The notes: a model not told the origin generated them from the letters alone. A stretch of 62,694 bases of DNA from an uncultured Collinsella sp. (GCA_900551015.1 URUI01000003.1:1-62694); one strand, 5' to 3'. Positions 51,782 through 61,069 are shown, numbered from the stretch's first letter. A program made the numbers and translations.

Positions 51782-53785
51782 ATGTCGAAACAAGCGGTCG
51801 TTGGAATCTTGGCGCATGTCGATGCCGGCAAGACAACGTTGGCCGAGGCCATGTTGTTCAACGCGGGTCGCATTCGCAAGCGCGGCCGCGTGGACGATGG
51901 CGATTCGCATCTGGACACTAACGCGATCGAGCGCGAGCGCGGCATTACGATTTTCTCGTCGCAGGCCGTGCTCGACCATGGCGATACCCACGTCATGCTC
52001 GTTGATGCGCCGGGGCATGTCGATTTTTCTGCCGAGGCGGAGCGCACATTGCGCGCACTCGACTACGCGATTTTGGTTGTGGGCGCCAACGACGGCGTGC
52101 AGGGGCACACCGAAACCCTGTGGCGCCTGCTTGCGCGCTATGACATTCCGACGTTCATCTATATCAACAAAATCGATTTGGAGAATCCTGGCCGCGATGT
52201 TTTACTGGCGCAACTTGGGCAGCGCCTTTCCGAGGGCTGCCTCGATGCGAACGAACTGCTGGCGGGCGGCGCCGCTTGGGAGGACGCTGCCGCGTTGGAC
52301 GAGGCGGCCCTCGAGGAGTTTCTTGAGACGGGTGAGCTTTCCATCGCAACGCTGTCGCGCATGGTTGCCGAGCGCAGGCTCTTTCCCTGCTTTGCCGGCT
52401 CGGCGCTCAAGGACCAGGGCGTGGGCGAGCTGCTGGATGGTATGTGCACGCTGATGCGTGAGCAGGCGTGGGCCTCGGAGTTCGCCGCGCGTGTCTATCG
52501 TGTCAGCCGAGGTGTTCGCGGCGAGCGCTTGGCTTGGATAAAAGTGACCGGCGGCACGCTGCGTGCAAAACAGATGATCGAGGGGCGCTCCGGTGCCGAG
52601 GCATGGGAGCAGAAAGTCGATCAGGTGCGCATCTATAACGGCGAGAAGTACGAGCTTGCCCAGGAAGTTGTCGCTGGCGGCATCTGCGCCGTGACGGGCC
52701 TCGCGCACGTTCGCCCGGGGGACGCCGTGGGTGCGGAGCCCGCGGGCGATGCACCCGTCATTGCGCCAGTCCTCACCTATACGGTGCTGCCGGGCGAACA
52801 CGATGTCCATGCGGTGTTTCAAGCGCTGACCGAGTTGGCGGACGAAGACCCCATGCTCGGCGTAAGCTGGAATACGCATCTTGAGCAGATCCGTTTGCAG
52901 TTGATGGGCGCCGTGCAACTCGAGGTCGTGCAGCGGGTGTTGGCAGATCGCTTTGGTCTATCGATTGCGTTTGAGCCCGGCGGCATTCTCTATAAGGAGA
53001 CTATTTCGCAGCCGGTTGAGGGCGTGGGCCACTTTGAGCCACTGCGCCACAATGCCGAGGTGCATCTGCGTCTGGAGCCGTTGCCACCGGGTTCGGGCGT
53101 GCACTTTGGCACCGTGACCTCGACCGATGAGCTCGATCTTAACTGGCAACGTCTGGCGCTCGCCAACGCCATGGAGCGCGACCACCTGGGCGTGCTGACC
53201 GGCTCGCCCATCACCGATGTGCGCATTACGCTCACGGGCGGCCGCGCGCATGCCAAACACACCGAGGGCGGCGATTTTCGCCAGGCCACGTACCGCGCGA
53301 TTCGCCAGGGTTTGATGCAGGCGCGCGAGGCCGGCACAGCCGTGCTGTTGGAGCCGTGGTACCACTTTGAGCTCGAGGTGCCGGGGGAGTGCGTGGGCCG
53401 GGCGCTCTCGGATGCCACGCGCATGGGTGCCGAGTACGAGCCGCCGACGATGGCGGGAGACCGGGCGAAGCTTGTGGGTCGCGTGCCGGCATCCGAGGTA
53501 CAGGATTACGCGCTGGAGGTGGCTGCCTACACGAGCGGCCGCGGGCATCTGTACCTGGAGTTCGCCGGTTATGCGGCTTGCCATGATGCCGAGCGCGTCA
53601 TCGAGACGGCCGCCTACGAGCCCGAGGCCGATCTGCCCAACACGCCCGATTCGGTCTTTTGCGCCCACGGCGCCGGTTACACGGTCAAATGGTACGACGT
53701 ACCCGCCGCGGCGCACGTAAAGGTCGATCCTGCCACCTTCCGCCCCTATCGCCCCGCCGACGCAGAATTTTTCGGCTACATGTGA
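51782..53785 (+). CDS. TetM/OtrA-like ribosomal protection GTPase
   Basis: 667 residues related to EF-G and tetracycline ribosomal-protection proteins. G1 AHVDAGKTTLAEAM near 11-24, RGITI, DAPGHVDF (DxxG) and NKID. C-terminal domains III-V as in Tet(M) (VTGGRAHAKHTEGGDFRQA). Family length is 640-670. Sits in chromosomal housekeeping context with native base composition, so it may be an intrinsic translation factor rather than an acquired resistance gene. Stop codon overlaps a palindromic repeat. Confidence 0.88.
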   Translation: MSKQAVVGILAHVDAGKTTLAEAMLFNAGRIRKRGRVDDGDSHLDTNAIERERGITIFSSQAVLDHGDTHVMLVDAPGHVDFSAEAERTLRALDYAILVVGANDGVQGHTETLWRLLARYDIPTFIYINKIDLENPGRDVLLAQLGQRLSEGCLDANELLAGGAAWEDAAALDEAALEEFLETGELSIATLSRMVAERRLFPCFAGSALKDQGVGELLDGMCTLMREQAWASEFAARVYRVSRGVRGERLAWIKVTGGTLRAKQMIEGRSGAEAWEQKVDQVRIYNGEKYELAQEVVAGGICAVTGLAHVRPGDAVGAEPAGDAPVIAPVLTYTVLPGEHDVHAVFQALTELADEDPMLGVSWNTHLEQIRLQLMGAVQLEVVQRVLADRFGLSIAFEPGGILYKETISQPVEGVGHFEPLRHNAEVHLRLEPLPPGSGVHFGTVTSTDELDLNWQRLALANAMERDHLGVLTGSPITDVRITLTGGRAHAKHTEGGDFRQATYRAIRQGLMQAREAGTAVLLEPWYHFELEVPGECVGRALSDATRMGAEYEPPTMAGDRAKLVGRVPASEVQDYALEVAAYTSGRGHLYLEFAGYAACHDAERVIETAAYEPEADLPNTPDSVFCAHGAGYTVKWYDVPAAAHVKVDPATFRPYRPADAEFFGYM

Positions 53786-53810
53786 CAAAGGGACCGTCCT
53801 CTTGTCACAT
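53780..53810. repeat. GGGAC-core palindrome overlapping stop codon
   Basis: ATGTGACAAAGGGAC, C, GTCCTCTTGTCACAT. The TGA of the GTPase gene (53783-53785) is inside the left arm. Confidence 0.88.
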
Positions 53811-53814
53811 TCAG

Positions 53815-53854
53815 TTGGTATAACTCGGTATAACTCGGTATAAGTTGGTATAAC
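53815..53854. repeat. Four tandem 10-bp iteron-like repeats
   Basis: Four units of (T)YGGTATAAS, consensus TCGGTATAAC, back to back, 35 bp before an Orc1/Cdc6-like ATPase gene. Could be binding sites for that protein, like plasmid iterons. Confidence 0.75.
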
Positions 53855-53888
53855 TATTATCAGCGTTTGCCAATCCGAGGAGGCCGAC

Positions 53889-55007
53889 ATGAATCCAAAT
53901 CCCTTTAAGCCAACGGCTGGTAAGCGGCCTCCGGTGCTCATCGGTCGCGAGTCGGTCATCGAAGATTTTGAGGAAGGGCTCGATAACGGCGCCGGAGCGC
54001 CGGGCAGGCTCATGCTCATTACGGGAAACCGCGGCTGCGGCAAGACGGTTCTCCTGTGGGAGCTGCAACGTCTAGCCAATGAGCGCGGATGGGCGGTTGT
54101 CTCCGATTCCGCTTCGCTTGGCTTGTGCGATCGCCTGGCCGACGCGCTTCGCTCGAATAAACCCGTTGTGACGTCAATGGAGTTTGGGCCGTCGTTTGGC
54201 CGGATGTCGGTCGAGGCGGCGCGGGCAAAGGGCGAGACGTTGCGGGGGTTGGTCAACGAGCGCCTCAAGAAGCTCGGTCCAGGTAAGGGCATCCTGTTTG
54301 CGATTGACGAGGCTCAGTCCGCGTCTATCGAGGAGTTGGCGGCTCTTGCCGTTCTCTATCAGCAGGTGCTCGGAGATCAGGATGCCACGGGCTTGTCCGA
54401 TAGCGACCAGCGCGGTCTTGCGCTGGTGTTCGCCGGCTTACCCAGTATGGTTGACGATTTGCTCGAAGAGCCGAGCGTGACGTTTTTACGGCGCGCCCAG
54501 CAGCGTACGTTGGGGGCGATTTCTTTGCCCAAGGTGCGCGATTCATATATCCAGACGGTTAAAGACGCTGGTCTTTACGTTGACGCGGAGACGGCGGACC
54601 TTGCGGCGCGCAAGAGTATGGGGCATCCCTATATGGTTCAGCTGGTGGGATATTACATGTGGCGCTCTGCTGTCCGGCGCAACTCGCAGGTCATTGAAAG
54701 GCGCGATGTCGAGGATGGCCATGCGGATGCCGTCTCCGAGTTCTACGAAGCGGTCGATACGCCCCTGTATTACGGGCTGCGCAGTCCACAGCGCCTTTTT
54801 ATCGAGGCCATGGCGGTTGACGAGGACAAACCGACGCGCATGGCGGATATCATTGAGCGCTGCGATCGCACCCAGAGCTGGGCGAGTAAATATCGCGCAA
54901 GCCTGATTCGCGAGCGCGTCATCGAGGCCGCCGGATACGGCCTCGTCCGGTTTGCCGTGCCCATGCTGGGCGAGTACATCCGCGAACGCATTTTATGGCA
55001 TGAGTAG
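53889..55007 (+). CDS. Orc1/Cdc6-like AAA ATPase A
   Basis: 372 residues: AAA_16-type ATPase followed by a helical lid and winged helix. NPFKPTAGKRPPVLIGRE start, Walker A TGNRGCGKTVL near 41-51, Walker B FAIDEAQ near 138, sensor motif FAGLP. C-terminal winged helix (RMADIIERC, SLIRERVIEAAGYG). Same architecture as the ATPase at 57553-58653. GAGGAGG ribosome binding site. Its last bases overlap the UvrA-like gene. Confidence 0.85.
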   Translation: MNPNPFKPTAGKRPPVLIGRESVIEDFEEGLDNGAGAPGRLMLITGNRGCGKTVLLWELQRLANERGWAVVSDSASLGLCDRLADALRSNKPVVTSMEFGPSFGRMSVEAARAKGETLRGLVNERLKKLGPGKGILFAIDEAQSASIEELAALAVLYQQVLGDQDATGLSDSDQRGLALVFAGLPSMVDDLLEEPSVTFLRRAQQRTLGAISLPKVRDSYIQTVKDAGLYVDAETADLAARKSMGHPYMVQLVGYYMWRSAVRRNSQVIERRDVEDGHADAVSEFYEAVDTPLYYGLRSPQRLFIEAMAVDEDKPTRMADIIERCDRTQSWASKYRASLIRERVIEAAGYGLVRFAVPMLGEYIRERILWHE

Positions 55008-57513
55008 GGTGATAAAAGTGACGGAACAGAAGATGAGCCCGCAGGCTATCGAGGTGCGTGGCGCGCGCGTGCACAACCTCAAGGACATCGATATCGATAT
55101 CCCGCTGGGAAGGCTCGTGGGTATTGCCGGCGTGTCGGGCTCGGGCAAGAGCTCGCTGGCGCTGGGGGTTCTGTATGCCGAGGGCTCGCGCCGTTACCTG
55201 GAGGCGCTCAGCACCTATACCCGTCGTCGTCTGACGCAGGCCGAGCACGCTCAGGTGGACGAGGTGCTGCACGTGCCGGCGGCACTCGCGTTGCATCAGC
55301 GTCCCAGTGTGCCGGGCGTGCGCTCGACCTTTGGCACCATGACCGAGCTCAACAATAGCCTGCGTCTGCTCTTTAGCCGCTGCGCCCATCACGTGTGCCC
55401 GCATTGTGGGGCGCGTGTGGAGCCGAGCCTTAACGTGGCTGCGGGCCTGTCGCTCACGTGCCCCGCATGCGGTCACGAGTTCTACGCGCCGGGCGCCGAG
55501 GACCTGGCCTTTAACAGCGGCGGCGCGTGTCCTACCTGCGGCGGTACCGGCGTCATGCGCGAGGTGGACGAGGCGAGTCTGGTGCCCGACGAGTCAAAGA
55601 CCATCAACGAGGGCGCGGTGCTTCCCTGGGGCACGCTCATGTGGGATCTGATGAAGCAGGTGGCTGGCGAGATGGGTGTGCGCACCGACGTGCCGTTTAA
55701 CCAGCTCACGCCTGCCGAGCGCGATACCGTGTTTCATGGTCCGGCGGTTAAGAAGCACATTCTTTACGTTCCCAAAAACGGCGAGGGCGCCACGCCGCTC
55801 GACTTTACCTATTACAACGCCGTCTATACGGTCGAGAATGCGCTCGCCAAGGTTAAGGACGATAAGGGACTAAAGCGCGTGGCTCGCTTTTTGCGCGAGG
55901 GCCCGTGCCGTGACTGCGGCGGCACGCGTCTCTCCGAGGTTGCGCGCCAGCCCCAGGTGCGCGGTATCAATCTGGCGCAGGCCGCGGCCATGACGTTGGG
56001 TGAGGCGATTGAGTGGGTGCGCGGGGTGCCCGCATCCTTGCCGGCCGAGATGCAGCCCATGGCAGTGGATATCTGCGATTCGTTTTTGAGCACGGCTCGT
56101 CGCCTGGTCGACCTGGGGCTCGATTACCTCTCGCTCGACCGCGCCGGTGCTACGCTCTCCACGGGTGAGCGCCAGCGTGTGCAGCTCGCCCGCGTGGTGC
56201 GCAACCGATCGACGGGCGTGCTTTATGTGCTGGACGAGCCTTCGATTGGCTTGCATCCTGCCAATGTCGACGGCTTGGTGGGCGTAATGCGCGATCTGGT
56301 GGATGACGGCAACACCGTGGTTGTTGTCGACCACGATACGCGCGTACTAGCGGAAGCCGACTATCTGGTTGAGATGGGCCCCGTTGCCGGAGCAGGCGGC
56401 GGTAATGTGATCGCTGCAGGCACGGTGGACGAGGTAGAACAATCGCAGGGCAGCCGCATCGCGCCGTTCTTGCGCTCGGACCCCAAGCGTCTGCGCCCGC
56501 AGGTGGCTGACGACGAAATGTTCGACCTAGGCCATATCCGCATGGCGACCGATGCCATCCATACCGTCAAGCCGCTCGAAGTTGATATCCCACGCGGTCG
56601 CTTGGTCGCGGTGACGGGCGTTTCGGGTTCGGGTAAGACGACGTTGGTACTCGAGACGCTCATTCCGGCACTCAAGGCGCAGGCAGCCGGCGAGCGCCTG
56701 CCGGGGCACGTGCGTTGGGTCGATGCCGAGGGCATTGCCCGTGCAAATCTGATTGACGCTACGCCTATCGGCGCCAACGTGCGCTCGACGGTGGCAACTT
56801 ATGCTGACATCCATGATGAGCTACGTCGCGCCTTCGCCCGTACGCCCGAGGCCAAGGCAGCCGGCTACAAGGCGGGCGCATTTAGCTACAACACTGGCGC
56901 CTTGCGCTGCCCTACGTGCGATGGCACGGGCTCGATATCGCTCGACGTGCAGTTCTTGCCCGACGTCGAGATCGTCTGTCCGACATGTCGCGGCTCACGT
57001 TATGCAGACGCGGCTTCGCATATCCATCGCGAGGGCAAGGACGGGAGTCTGCTTACGTTGCCGCAGCTCATGGATATGAGTGTGGACGAGGCCCTCGACG
57101 CCACGGTGGGTCTCAAGAAAGTTCAGGCGCGCTTACAGACCTTACACGACTTGGGCTTGGGCTATCTCACGCTCGGTGAGCCCACGCCGGCGCTCTCGGG
57201 CGGCGAGGCGCAGCGTCTTAAGCTTGCGAGCGAGATGGGCCGCGTGCAGGATGATGCCGTATTCGTATTCGATGAGCCCACGATCGGCCTGCATCCGCTC
57301 GATGTTCAGGTGTTGCTGAGTGTATTTGACGGCCTCGTTGCCAAAGGCGCCACAGTTGTCGTGATCGAGCACGACCTCGACCTTATCCGTAACGCCGATT
57401 ACGTAATCGACATGGGCCCGGGCGGTGGCGACGCGGGCGGGCAAATCGTGTGCGCCGGCACGCCGGCGGATATCGCTGCTTGCTCCAAGAGCATTACCGG
57501 TTGTTATCTATAG
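55000..57513 (+). CDS. Class II UvrA-like ABC ATPase
   Basis: 837 residues with two ABC ATPase domains and zinc modules. Walker A GVSGSGKSSLAL near 44-55 and GVSGSGKTTLVLE; zinc fingers CPHCG...CPACG, CPTCGGTG and CPTCDGTG...CPTCRGSR; signatures STGERQR and LSGGEAQR; DEPSIGLHP and DEPTIGLHP. Shorter than UvrA (about 940), lacking most of the UvrB-binding region, as in UvrA2/DrrC-type proteins linked to DNA-binding drug tolerance. Start uncertain: ATG 55000 overlaps the ATPase stop; GTG 55018 has GGGTGA upstream; ATG 55033 is possible. Confidence 0.88.
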   Translation: MSRVIKVTEQKMSPQAIEVRGARVHNLKDIDIDIPLGRLVGIAGVSGSGKSSLALGVLYAEGSRRYLEALSTYTRRRLTQAEHAQVDEVLHVPAALALHQRPSVPGVRSTFGTMTELNNSLRLLFSRCAHHVCPHCGARVEPSLNVAAGLSLTCPACGHEFYAPGAEDLAFNSGGACPTCGGTGVMREVDEASLVPDESKTINEGAVLPWGTLMWDLMKQVAGEMGVRTDVPFNQLTPAERDTVFHGPAVKKHILYVPKNGEGATPLDFTYYNAVYTVENALAKVKDDKGLKRVARFLREGPCRDCGGTRLSEVARQPQVRGINLAQAAAMTLGEAIEWVRGVPASLPAEMQPMAVDICDSFLSTARRLVDLGLDYLSLDRAGATLSTGERQRVQLARVVRNRSTGVLYVLDEPSIGLHPANVDGLVGVMRDLVDDGNTVVVVDHDTRVLAEADYLVEMGPVAGAGGGNVIAAGTVDEVEQSQGSRIAPFLRSDPKRLRPQVADDEMFDLGHIRMATDAIHTVKPLEVDIPRGRLVAVTGVSGSGKTTLVLETLIPALKAQAAGERLPGHVRWVDAEGIARANLIDATPIGANVRSTVATYADIHDELRRAFARTPEAKAAGYKAGAFSYNTGALRCPTCDGTGSISLDVQFLPDVEIVCPTCRGSRYADAASHIHREGKDGSLLTLPQLMDMSVDEALDATVGLKKVQARLQTLHDLGLGYLTLGEPTPALSGGEAQRLKLASEMGRVQDDAVFVFDEPTIGLHPLDVQVLLSVFDGLVAKGATVVVIEHDLDLIRNADYVIDMGPGGGDAGGQIVCAGTPADIAACSKSITGCYL

Positions 57514-57516
57514 GCG

Positions 57517-57546
57517 ATGCGACAAAGGGGCACTCCTTTGTCGCAT
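57517..57546. repeat. GGGGC-variant palindrome (family A)
   Basis: ATGCGACAAAGG (57517-57528) and CCTTTGTCGCAT (57535-57546), compensatory G-C change relative to GTGACA. Confidence 0.85.
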
Positions 57547-57552
57547 TGACTT

Positions 57553-58653
57553 CTATTTCACGCATTGAGCCGCGAGATAGTCGCGGAAGAATGGCAATTC
57601 AAATGCGACGAGCCCTCGTCCTCGTTCCCCGATGATGCCGGCATCTATCATGCGGCGTCGGTAGCGGGAGACCTGCTGCGGCGAACGCTTAAGGCGCTCG
57701 ACAAGGTCGGCGGTGGTGGACTCTTCCTCGTCATCGAGCATGGCGATGAGGAATCGCTTGTCCTCTGCAGTGAGTTCCCGATAGGTTGCCGCGAGGATTC
57801 GGTCGTCCATCTCGTCGCGCGCGATTTTGATTCCCAGGTCAAAGTCGCGTGACGAGATTTCCTTCGAATCGCTTGTGAGATCCCAGGCACGGTAGCCTAC
57901 GAGTTGCAATAGGAAGGGAAAACCAGAGATCGAGCGAACGGCTCTATCGATTCCCTCAGCATCTGCCAGGCGATCGTTTTCCTGGATCGTGCGAATCAAG
58001 GCCTCGCGTACGTCATAGTCGGCAATGCGACCCAGATGATATTGCTGGGCGCGACGAAGGAACGAGACCGTCTTGTGGTTCAGCAACGTCGAGACGTTGT
58101 TGGGAAGTCCCGCCATGAGCAGGGCGACGCGTTTTCCATCGGTCACAAAGTGCTGATACGTGGCCGCGAGCTGAATCATCTCGTCGAGCGTCGGATCGAC
58201 CTCATCAACCGTGACGAGCAGTCCGGTGCCCGCCTCGTTGAGCTGGTCGATGATGTCGCTCATGCGATAGCGCCAGGTTGAGACATCATGAACGCGATTG
58301 ACCTCGATGCTGCCGAATGGTGCAATTCCGAGACCGGTGACTTTGAAGTTGTTAGACGGGTCGATGAGATGGCCTGCAGCACGTTTCGCCCCGAACTCGA
58401 TTTCCTCAAGCATTCCCGAGAGCGCGGTCGTCTTTACGGCTATCCAGCCGTGGGATTCTGCCCTTGTCGCGAGGGATGACATGAGAGCGGTTTTACCGGT
58501 TCCGCGCGCGCCTGAGAAGATCGAGGTCAATTCCGGGCGCCTGCGCTGGCTCAAGAAGGCACGGTCCAAATCCCGAATAATCTGTTGTCTGCCAGCGAGA
58601 TGAGCAGGAACCTCACCAAAACTGGGGGTAAACGGGTTCTCGAGATATTCCAC
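57553..58653 (-). CDS. Orc1/Cdc6-like AAA ATPase B
   Basis: 366 residues, same fold as ATPase A: LENPFTPSFGEVPAHLAGR start, Walker A SGARGTGKTALM near 47-58, Walker B VTVDEVDP, MAGLP, FLRRAQQYHLGRI and a C-terminal winged helix (TADLVERLKRSPQQVSRYRRRM). GTG 58653 with AAAGGAGAG. It converges on the UvrA-like gene, so two ATPases flank one UvrA. Confidence 0.87.
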   Translation of the reverse strand: MEYLENPFTPSFGEVPAHLAGRQQIIRDLDRAFLSQRRRPELTSIFSGARGTGKTALMSSLATRAESHGWIAVKTTALSGMLEEIEFGAKRAAGHLIDPSNNFKVTGLGIAPFGSIEVNRVHDVSTWRYRMSDIIDQLNEAGTGLLVTVDEVDPTLDEMIQLAATYQHFVTDGKRVALLMAGLPNNVSTLLNHKTVSFLRRAQQYHLGRIADYDVREALIRTIQENDRLADAEGIDRAVRSISGFPFLLQLVGYRAWDLTSDSKEISSRDFDLGIKIARDEMDDRILAATYRELTAEDKRFLIAMLDDEEESTTADLVERLKRSPQQVSRYRRRMIDAGIIGERGRGLVAFELPFFRDYLAAQCVK

Positions 58654-58771
58654 AAGGCTCTCCTTTCACACCTCCGTTTAACTTCATTTTATTCTAGTTA
58701 ATTCTGATTAAAAGCGATGGTCCGTTATTCAGAGCATCAATTAGGCGTGTGTGTCATCGACATGGCGCTTG
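58654..58771. promoter_or_regulatory. AT-rich promoter region of ATPase B
   Basis: 118 bp with unusually AT-rich sequence (TTTAACTTCATTTTATTC, TAGTTAATTCTGATTAAAA). TTAA occurs three times at about 10-17-nt steps. May be a promoter or melting site. Confidence 0.4.
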
Positions 58772-58804
58772 AATGTGACAAAGGGACAATCCCTTTGTCA
58801 CATT
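58772..58804. repeat. GGGAC-core palindrome overlapping trmL stop
   Basis: AATGTGACAAAGGGA (58772-58786) and TCCCTTTGTCACATT (58790-58804). The trmL stop (TGA, 58800-58798 minus) lies inside. Confidence 0.9.
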
Positions 58805-59397
58805 CCCGGAAAGCCTGTTTGGCGCAGGGCCTCGTAGAGGACGATGGCGGCGCTGTTGGAGAGGTTGAGTGCGCTGATGCGGTAGTCGTCCGGATTGACG
58901 AAGTTGCCGCAGATATCCTGCTGCAGGATGGCTTCGTGGCTGTCCTCGGTATGCCCCAGCGATTCCTCGTGGGCTTCCCAAGCCTCGGCGTTATCGAGTG
59001 AGTCGCAATCGCGCAGCATGGGGATGCGCTCGCAGCGTTCGGGCGCCGCGGCAAGCAGTGGCTCGGGAATGCCCGAGCTCTCGCTGCCAAAGACCAAGTA
59101 GTCGCCATCGCGGTAGGTGCTTTGCGCATAGGTGCGGCGTGCCTTTTTGGTCAGCAGATGCAGGCGCTCGTCGGCGGGGGAGAGGCCGTTGCGCGCAAGA
59201 AAATCCTCCCAGCCGGCATAGGTCGTCACGTCCAAGTTTTGCCAGTAGCCCAGGCCGGCGCGACGCACCGTCTTGTCGTCGAGTGAAAAGCCCAGTGGCT
59301 CCACCAGATGCAGGCGGGCGCCGGTAACCACGCAGGTGCGGCCGATATTGCCCGTATTGGCCGGAATCTCGGGCGCATACAGCACAATGTTGAACAT
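58798..59397 (-). CDS. trmL: tRNA (cytidine/uridine-34-2'-O)-methyltransferase TrmL
   Basis: 199 residues, SPOUT fold. MFNIVLYAPEIPANTGNIGRTC start, LVFGSESSGIPEPLL near 100-114 and RSLNLSNSA-like ISALNLSNSAAIVLYEAL. Methylates wobble base of leucine tRNAs. ATG 59397 with AAGGAG. Slightly longer than E. coli TrmL (157). Confidence 0.92.
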   Translation of the reverse strand: MFNIVLYAPEIPANTGNIGRTCVVTGARLHLVEPLGFSLDDKTVRRAGLGYWQNLDVTTYAGWEDFLARNGLSPADERLHLLTKKARRTYAQSTYRDGDYLVFGSESSGIPEPLLAAAPERCERIPMLRDCDSLDNAEAWEAHEESLGHTEDSHEAILQQDICGNFVNPDDYRISALNLSNSAAIVLYEALRQTGFPGM

Positions 59398-59420
59398 GAA
59401 TCTCCTTGGCTCAGAACGAA

Positions 59421-59459
59421 AAACCACCACGAAGGGGACAGGCACCTTCGTGGTGGTTT
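59421..59459. repeat. GGGAC-core hairpin, 15-bp stem
   Basis: AAACCACCACGAAGG (59421-59435) and CCTTCGTGGTGGTTT (59445-59459), loop GGACAGGCA. Between cobW-like stop and trmL start. Confidence 0.85.
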
Positions 59460-59498
59460 GGCGATTACGTAGGCGGAAAAATGCCCGCTTGGATAAAC

Positions 59499-60629
59499 CT
59501 AGGCGCGGTGCCAGTCGGTCAGGCAGGCATCGAGGGAGGCGATGAGCGCATCCTTGTCCATGTGACGGCCGATGATGCACAGGCTCGTCATGCGGTCGCC
59601 CGTCTCGTCGTCCCAAATCTGCATGATCTCGGGGTTTTCGTCGATGATCTTCTGCTTTTCGCCCTCGGGTGCGGAATCGACAAACAGGCCGTTCTCCATC
59701 AGGCGCATCTGGTGGCCGGCCTGCTCAAACATGTAGCACATGTCCGGATTGCTGGCCTGCCACAGCGGACCCTTGACGCGGATGACCTCGTCGGGCCACT
59801 CCTGCTCAACAAAATCGGTGAACTTCTGCAGGTCAAACGGCTTGCGGCGCGAGTACACAAAGGTCTCGATGTCGTACTCGAGCACCTCGGGGTCGTCGTG
59901 CTCCTCGGGATGCTCCATAGCCTCGATCCAGGCGGCGGAGTTGTAGGCGCGCATAAAGTCGAAGCGGTCGGTATCGAGCAGTTCCTCCATGGGGACCTCG
60001 CCGTTTTGGGCCTCGACGATCACGGCGTCCTTCTGCAGGCTGCGCACGATGGCCTTGAGCTCGGCGATCTGCTCAGGGCTCACGGTGTCGGTCTTGTTGA
60101 GGATCAGCGTGGAGCAGAACTCGATCTGCTGGATGAGCAGGCTCTCGATGTCGTCCTCGTCGATATCCTCGGCCAGCAGGTCGCGACCGCCGTTGAACTC
60201 GTCGTACATGCGGGCGCAGTCGACCACGGCCACGATGTTGTCGAGCGCGAGCTTGGGCTCGCCGCCCACCTTGGCCTCGTCGCAGAAGCTCGAGATGGTG
60301 TAGGCGATGGGGATAGGCTCGCAGATACCCGAGGCCTCGATGATGATGTAGTCGAAGTTGCCCGAATCGGCGATGCCCTGCAGCTGGTTGGCCAGGTCAT
60401 CCGAAAGTGTGCAGCAGATGCAGCCGTTGGTGAGCGGGATGAGGTCGTCGGTCTCGGAAAGGCCGCCGTCGGCGATGAGGCTGGCGTCGACGTTGATCTC
60501 GCCGATATCGTTGACGATCACGGCGGCGCGGATGCCGCCGTCGTTAGCGAGGATGTGGTTGAGCAGCGTGGTCTTGCCGGCACCGAGGTATCCGGTAAGC
60601 ATGATGATCTTCACGGGTTTGTTGGGCAT
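59499..60629 (-). CDS. CobW/G3E-family GTPase, metal chaperone
   Basis: 376 residues. G1 TGYLGAGKTTLLN near 12-24, metal-binding CxCC as GCICCTL near 69-75, NKTD near 180, and C-terminal CobW_C domain. Such proteins deliver Zn, Co or Fe. AAAGGAGG precedes ATG 60629. The acidic stretch EHPEEHDDPEV near 250 may bind metal. Confidence 0.9.
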   Translation of the reverse strand: MPNKPVKIIMLTGYLGAGKTTLLNHILANDGGIRAAVIVNDIGEINVDASLIADGGLSETDDLIPLTNGCICCTLSDDLANQLQGIADSGNFDYIIIEASGICEPIPIAYTISSFCDEAKVGGEPKLALDNIVAVVDCARMYDEFNGGRDLLAEDIDEDDIESLLIQQIEFCSTLILNKTDTVSPEQIAELKAIVRSLQKDAVIVEAQNGEVPMEELLDTDRFDFMRAYNSAAWIEAMEHPEEHDDPEVLEYDIETFVYSRRKPFDLQKFTDFVEQEWPDEVIRVKGPLWQASNPDMCYMFEQAGHQMRLMENGLFVDSAPEGEKQKIIDENPEIMQIWDDETGDRMTSLCIIGRHMDKDALIASLDACLTDWHRA

Positions 60630-60715
60630 GTGCCCTCCTTTGTTAGACATGGCTTACAGTTGAATCTTATGCCAAACGCCTGCTCTTATACCCATGCGCC
60701 GGCAAATAACACAGG

Positions 60716-61057
60716 CTACTCCCAGGCTCCCCATACATCGGGGCAATAACCGACGGTGGCCTTTTTGCCGTTGCGCACGATGGGCTCGGCTAGAACCTGC
60801 TGGTTTTCGAGCAACTTGTCGAAGCGCTGGCTAGGGGTGAGGTGCTGGATGAGCGCGAGCGTCTCCTCGTCCTTGGCTTTGGGGTTGAGCAGCTTGTCAA
60901 TGCCGCCGACCGCCTGCATCACGCTCGTGAGCTCGCCCTTGCTCATCTCCTTTTCCTTAAGGTCGATAAACTGCACCTTAATGCGGCGCTCTTTGAAGAA
61001 GCGCTGTGCTTTCTTGGTATCGAACGACTTCTTAGTCCCGAAGATTTGAATATTCAT
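60716..61057 (-). CDS. ArsC/Spx-like protein without catalytic cysteine
   Basis: 113 residues of the ArsC fold (IQIFGTKKSFDTKKAQRFF...). The Cys at the start of helix 1 is replaced (GTKKSFDT), so it cannot be an arsenate reductase. C-terminal RNGKKATVGYCPDVW. Function unknown. Probably cotranscribed with the reductase upstream (12-nt gap). Confidence 0.85.
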   Translation of the reverse strand: MNIQIFGTKKSFDTKKAQRFFKERRIKVQFIDLKEKEMSKGELTSVMQAVGGIDKLLNPKAKDEETLALIQHLTPSQRFDKLLENQQVLAEPIVRNGKKATVGYCPDVWGAWE

Positions 61058-61069
61058 GGCCCCGCCGCT

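Noticed and set aside
53815..53854. Tandem repeats as a CRISPR fragment
   Set aside because: Units are 10 bp and directly adjacent, without spacers.
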